From an uncultured Prochlorococcus sp. (GTDB lineage: Bacteria; Cyanobacteriota; Cyanobacteriia; PCC-6307; Cyanobiaceae), in assembly GCF_902536725.1 (NCBI RefSeq), contig NZ_CACAYO010000002.1, forward strand, positions 81,685 to 145,684: 64,000 bases of DNA, read 5' to 3'. The notes under the pieces were generated by a model, which was not told the DNA's origin, made no database searches, and was given only the letters and a program-made list of their open reading frames with translations. The position numbers and the translations under genes were made by a program. Every line of letters begins with the position of its first letter. Positions within the stretch are counted from its first letter, which is position 1. Shown in pieces: positions 61,906 through 64,000 of this stretch.

Positions 61906-62055
61906 ATGAAACGTTTCCTACTAACTCCTATATTTAAAACTTTTAAAAGGAGAAATTTTTTCTCATCTCTTGAACAGAATAATTGCCCTGTTTATGATGC
62001 TGAGGAGATAAAAAAGCAAGAACAAAAACAAGCTATTAAAAAGTTATATCCGTAA
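61906..62055 (+). CDS. 49-aa basic microprotein
   Basis: ATG start, 40 nt after the cluster. KRFLLTPIFKTFKRRNFF then a charged helix EEIKKQEQKQAIKKLYP. The KKLYP end resembles the tails of 16485-16658 and 27179-27415. Not obviously part of the Nit1 function. Confidence 0.58.
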   Translation: MKRFLLTPIFKTFKRRNFFSSLEQNNCPVYDAEEIKKQEQKQAIKKLYP

Positions 62056-62379
62056 AATTTAAACAAAATATCTTAGGTCATATTAAAAGCTGTAGAACTA
62101 TCGTATGTCCCCCCATACCTCCCATCACTTTCCTAAATAGGAACTTTGCATGATAATAAATATATAAAGCAAATAGTATGATATTACATTCACGATTCGT
62201 TCACGATTTGCAATTTACTCCAAATACCTTGATATGAATGAAGAAAATTTTTGGCTAATAAAAAGTGAGCCAGCTTGATATGACTAGGTTTCTCAAATTT
62301 TCTTAAATATTATTCTAGCAAAATTCTAGCAAAACTAATAAATATAAAGCATCCATTGAGGTAAAGATTTAGCATAATT
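62056..62379. other. 324-nt spacer before the second 48-nt repeat
   Basis: No gene seen. The run CCCCCCATACC (about 62109-62119) is unusual for this AT-rich sequence but shows no hairpin. Confidence 0.4.
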
Positions 62380-62427
62380 TGTGATTGACAGTCGCTCTTA
62401 ACTTAGAGGGATAAAACCCTCTTTTTT
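62380..62427 (+). repeat. 48-nt repeat with terminator hairpin, copy 2
   Basis: TGTGATTGACAGT ... AACTTAGAGGG-ATAAAA-CCCTCT-T8. Matches 47077-47124 in 42 of 48 positions with no gap. The 5-6 bp stem and T tract make a good terminator, yet the nearest plus-strand stop is over 320 nt upstream, which suggests an untranslated RNA ends here. A small membrane gene starts 39 nt later. Confidence 0.85.
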
Positions 62428-62465
62428 TTGATGAGAAACAAATTTAAAAGATCAGGTTTTTTGAT

Positions 62466-62618
62466 ATGTCTGATGACCTTTTATATCGAATATCATTAAT
62501 AGGATTTTTAGTTGTTTTTAGCTCAATGGTATTTTTCCTAACGAAATATAGAGAAAAAAAAGTTAATAATATAAGTCAGATCTCCATAACTGAAAAAATT
62601 AAATTTTTAAAGCATTGA
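62466..62618 (+). CDS. 50-aa membrane microprotein
   Basis: ATG start. Helix about 8-25 (RISLIGFLVVFSSMVFFL), charged tail (TKYREKKVNNISQ, ITEKIKFLKH). The next gene's ATG overlaps its TGA. Confidence 0.62.
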   Translation: MSDDLLYRISLIGFLVVFSSMVFFLTKYREKKVNNISQISITEKIKFLKH

Positions 62619-62974
62619 TGCAAAGATTTATAATTTCACCGTTATTTGCTTTATCTAGGTTTTTTATAAATATTTACGGAATATTTTTAAAGTTTTTTCT
62701 TCAATTAAATGGTGGTTATTGGTCAAGAATTGGTTTAGCCGAAAATATAACAGATGAAAGAATAAAAAAACGAAGATTATATATCCTGCCTTTTTATATT
62801 CTTCTAGCTTTATTGTTTGGATTACTATCTGCTCTATATTGGTATTTTGTTATTCTCTATGTGCCACTTTCAATAGAAAGATATTTAAGTCCATTGAATA
62901 ACAATATTGCTTTAATAATTGCTTTTGCTACTTTCTTTGGTTGGCTTTATATTCTTTGTAAAACAAACAAATAA
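62618..62974 (+). CDS. 118-aa membrane protein
   Basis: ATG overlapping the upstream stop by one base is preferred over a TTG 3 nt earlier. Amphipathic start (QRFIISPLFALSRFFINIYG), then two helices about 58-80 and 92-114 (YILPFYILLALLFGLLSALYW and NNIALIIAFATFFGWLYIL). Function unknown. Confidence 0.68.
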   Translation: MQRFIISPLFALSRFFINIYGIFLKFFLQLNGGYWSRIGLAENITDERIKKRRLYILPFYILLALLFGLLSALYWYFVILYVPLSIERYLSPLNNNIALIIAFATFFGWLYILCKTNK

Positions 62975-63441
62975 AATGCTTACTGAGAGATGATGTAGAC
63001 CGAGGATTAAAGATTTAATTAATCATGATTAAATTATTCTTAAGGATTCATGCAAAACATTTGTGACCGATTACTTTATTTATACGACAGTTCTGGTGAT
63101 CGACTCGACCAAGGTTGACCAATTAGATCTTCACTAATCCATGGTCTGCAATACCAAGGTAAATTAACTTATCTAACCTTTACGGAAAGAAAGTTAAGTG
63201 ATCAGAAATTAAACTTCCGGGATTAATTCTGAACTATCTTAAAAATAAAGTTGTTTGTAAAGCATGAAGAAGTGAGTAATCACTTTTACATTCAAAACTA
63301 ATTTCTAAGAAAATTCTTAATCTGATTATTAAATAGATCTCCTTTCTGTCGTCACCATTTAAAAAAGACCTGTAAAAGGGTCTTTTTTTTATGTCTTAAA
63401 TTTTATTTATTGACTGTTAATCCACAAATAATTAAATATTT
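62975..63441. other. 467-nt region, probable untranslated RNA ending at 63390
   Basis: No protein gene. The segment 63060-63240 is richer in GC than its surroundings and has short complementary words (GGTTGACC, ACCAAGGT repeats). It ends in a clear terminator at 63361-63390. A small RNA of 200-300 nt is plausible, strand plus. Confidence 0.4.
63361..63390 (+). terminator. Terminator, possibly bidirectional
   Basis: AAAAAAGACC pairs with GGTCTTTTTT around TGTAAAAG, with more T after it. The A run on the left would also let it work for minus-strand transcripts, such as the one from 63442-63573. Confidence 0.8.
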
Positions 63442-63573
63442 TTATCTCGCTCTCTCGCGATCAGTTAATGCTTTTTCAAAAGTAAAAAAGAAAGTACAAA
63501 TACTATTCAATGCAACCAACAAAAGAACTACTGATCTTCCATGTTGATTTAATTGAAGTGATCTTTGAGTCAT
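63442..63573 (-). CDS. 43-aa membrane microprotein
   Basis: ATG start. TQRSLQLNQHGRS then helix about 14-31 (VVLLLVALNSICTFFFTF), ending EKALTDRERAR. 4 nt after the 60-aa gene on the same strand. Confidence 0.6.
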   Translation of the reverse strand: MTQRSLQLNQHGRSVVLLLVALNSICTFFFTFEKALTDRERAR

Positions 63574-63577
63574 ACTC

Positions 63578-63760
63578 TTAATAATATTCATTATAATCGG
63601 ATGGACTACCAGTTAAAGAACAAACAACTGATTCCTCTTTTTTCATTTCTTTTATTTCCATTATTGGTCTGCCCATTTTCTTAAGAACATCTATATCTTC
63701 TTTAGTCTGACAGCGAGCAATTATGTTTCCTTTTTGATCAAAGCAACTGTAGTAAGTCAT
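63578..63760 (-). CDS. 60-aa soluble hypothetical protein
   Basis: ATG start. TYYSCFDQKGNIIARCQTKEDIDVLKKMGRPIMEI, then KKEESVVCSLTGSPSDYNEYY. Three Cys. Begins like a short beta hairpin plus helix. First of a two-gene unit with the membrane microprotein. Not a named family. Confidence 0.66.
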   Translation of the reverse strand: MTYYSCFDQKGNIIARCQTKEDIDVLKKMGRPIMEIKEMKKEESVVCSLTGSPSDYNEYY

Positions 63761-63884
63761 TTTATTAAATGCAATTTAAAGTTTATGGTTGATTTTAGTT
63801 GCAGCAACGCAACTATCTCATGACAACCATATTTCTAATTTAGGTCAGCCATAGATTTAAATGGCTAAAAAAACATACCTCTTT

Positions 63885-63965
63885 CCGTACCTAAATGTTC
63901 CTCAAACCGCACACATTAGATACGCAGTGTTTTAGTCAAATCAATTAGAACAAAGAGGTAGTTAA
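63885..63965 (+). repeat. Leader repeat, copy B
   Basis: Same block order and spacing as 47630-47710. A 24-codon ATG frame (from 63861) runs through its first half and ends in VPQTAHIRYAVF, so a leader peptide is possible. Directly upstream of the gene beginning at 63988. Confidence 0.75.
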
Positions 63966-63987
63966 ACAAATATACAAAGGAGAATTT

Positions 63988-64000
63988 ATGAGTGGAGATT
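63988..64000 (+). CDS. Start of a gene cut by the window end
   Basis: ATG 7 nt after AAAGGAGA (63976-63983), reading MSGD before the sequence ends. The leader repeat upstream suggests a small island-type gene like that at 47723, but the product cannot be known. Confidence 0.55.

Overview
The window looks like the chromosome of a high-light-adapted Prochlorococcus (marine picocyanobacterium). It is very AT-rich with very short spacers. It carries nblS next to kaiC-kaiB with no kaiA, the photosystem II S4-domain protein, [2Fe-2S] ferredoxin, six high-light-inducible (hli) genes and two desaturases, and most of the accessory content is microproteins. The species call is inference from gene content and order.

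1-28.4 kb is dense housekeeping and core cyanobacterial sequence: 3' end of purD, nblS, kaiC/kaiB, rplU-rpmA, truB, a SpoIID-type protein, rnz, petF, prmA, serA, an S4-domain protein, tRNA-Val(GAC), an FMN-binding protein, DoxX, a photolyase-like protein with apparently swapped domains, a stand-alone DNA-ligase adenylation domain, an SDR, murD, pirin, DUF1643/DUF2214, a GAF protein, a BaiN-type flavoprotein and an EamA transporter.

28.4-55.5 kb has the character of a genomic island. It consists mostly of genes of 30-60 codons, many encoding one membrane helix, set in AT-rich spacers. It includes two fatty-acid desaturases, an LptF/G-type permease, six hli genes in three groups, two multiply frameshifted pseudogenes (DUF938 methyltransferase and DUF1543), a probable LOG-family remnant, orphan terminators that suggest small RNAs, an inverted duplication around 45.6-45.8 kb, and a three-gene overlapping microprotein operon at 47.2-47.5 kb. 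A 48-nt terminator-bearing repeat (47.08 and 62.38 kb) and a separate ~81-nt leader repeat (47.63 and 63.89 kb) link this region to the right end of the window.

55.8-61.9 kb is a complete-looking Nit1-type cluster: a divergent flavin monooxygenase followed by a Sll0783-like protein, nitrilase, radical SAM protein, GNAT acetyltransferase, AIR-synthase-like protein and an MSMEG_0570-like protein. Spacing is tight through the first five; the last follows a 59-nt gap. The family has been linked to nitrogen-starvation responses and cyanide assimilation. 61.9-64 kb returns to microproteins, a possible small RNA and the second copies of both repeats.

No rRNA, CRISPR array, transposase, integrase or phage structural gene was recognised. 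Most microprotein entries rest on reading-frame quality, ribosome-binding sites, overlaps and hydrophobicity, so their confidence is moderate and no function is proposed for them.
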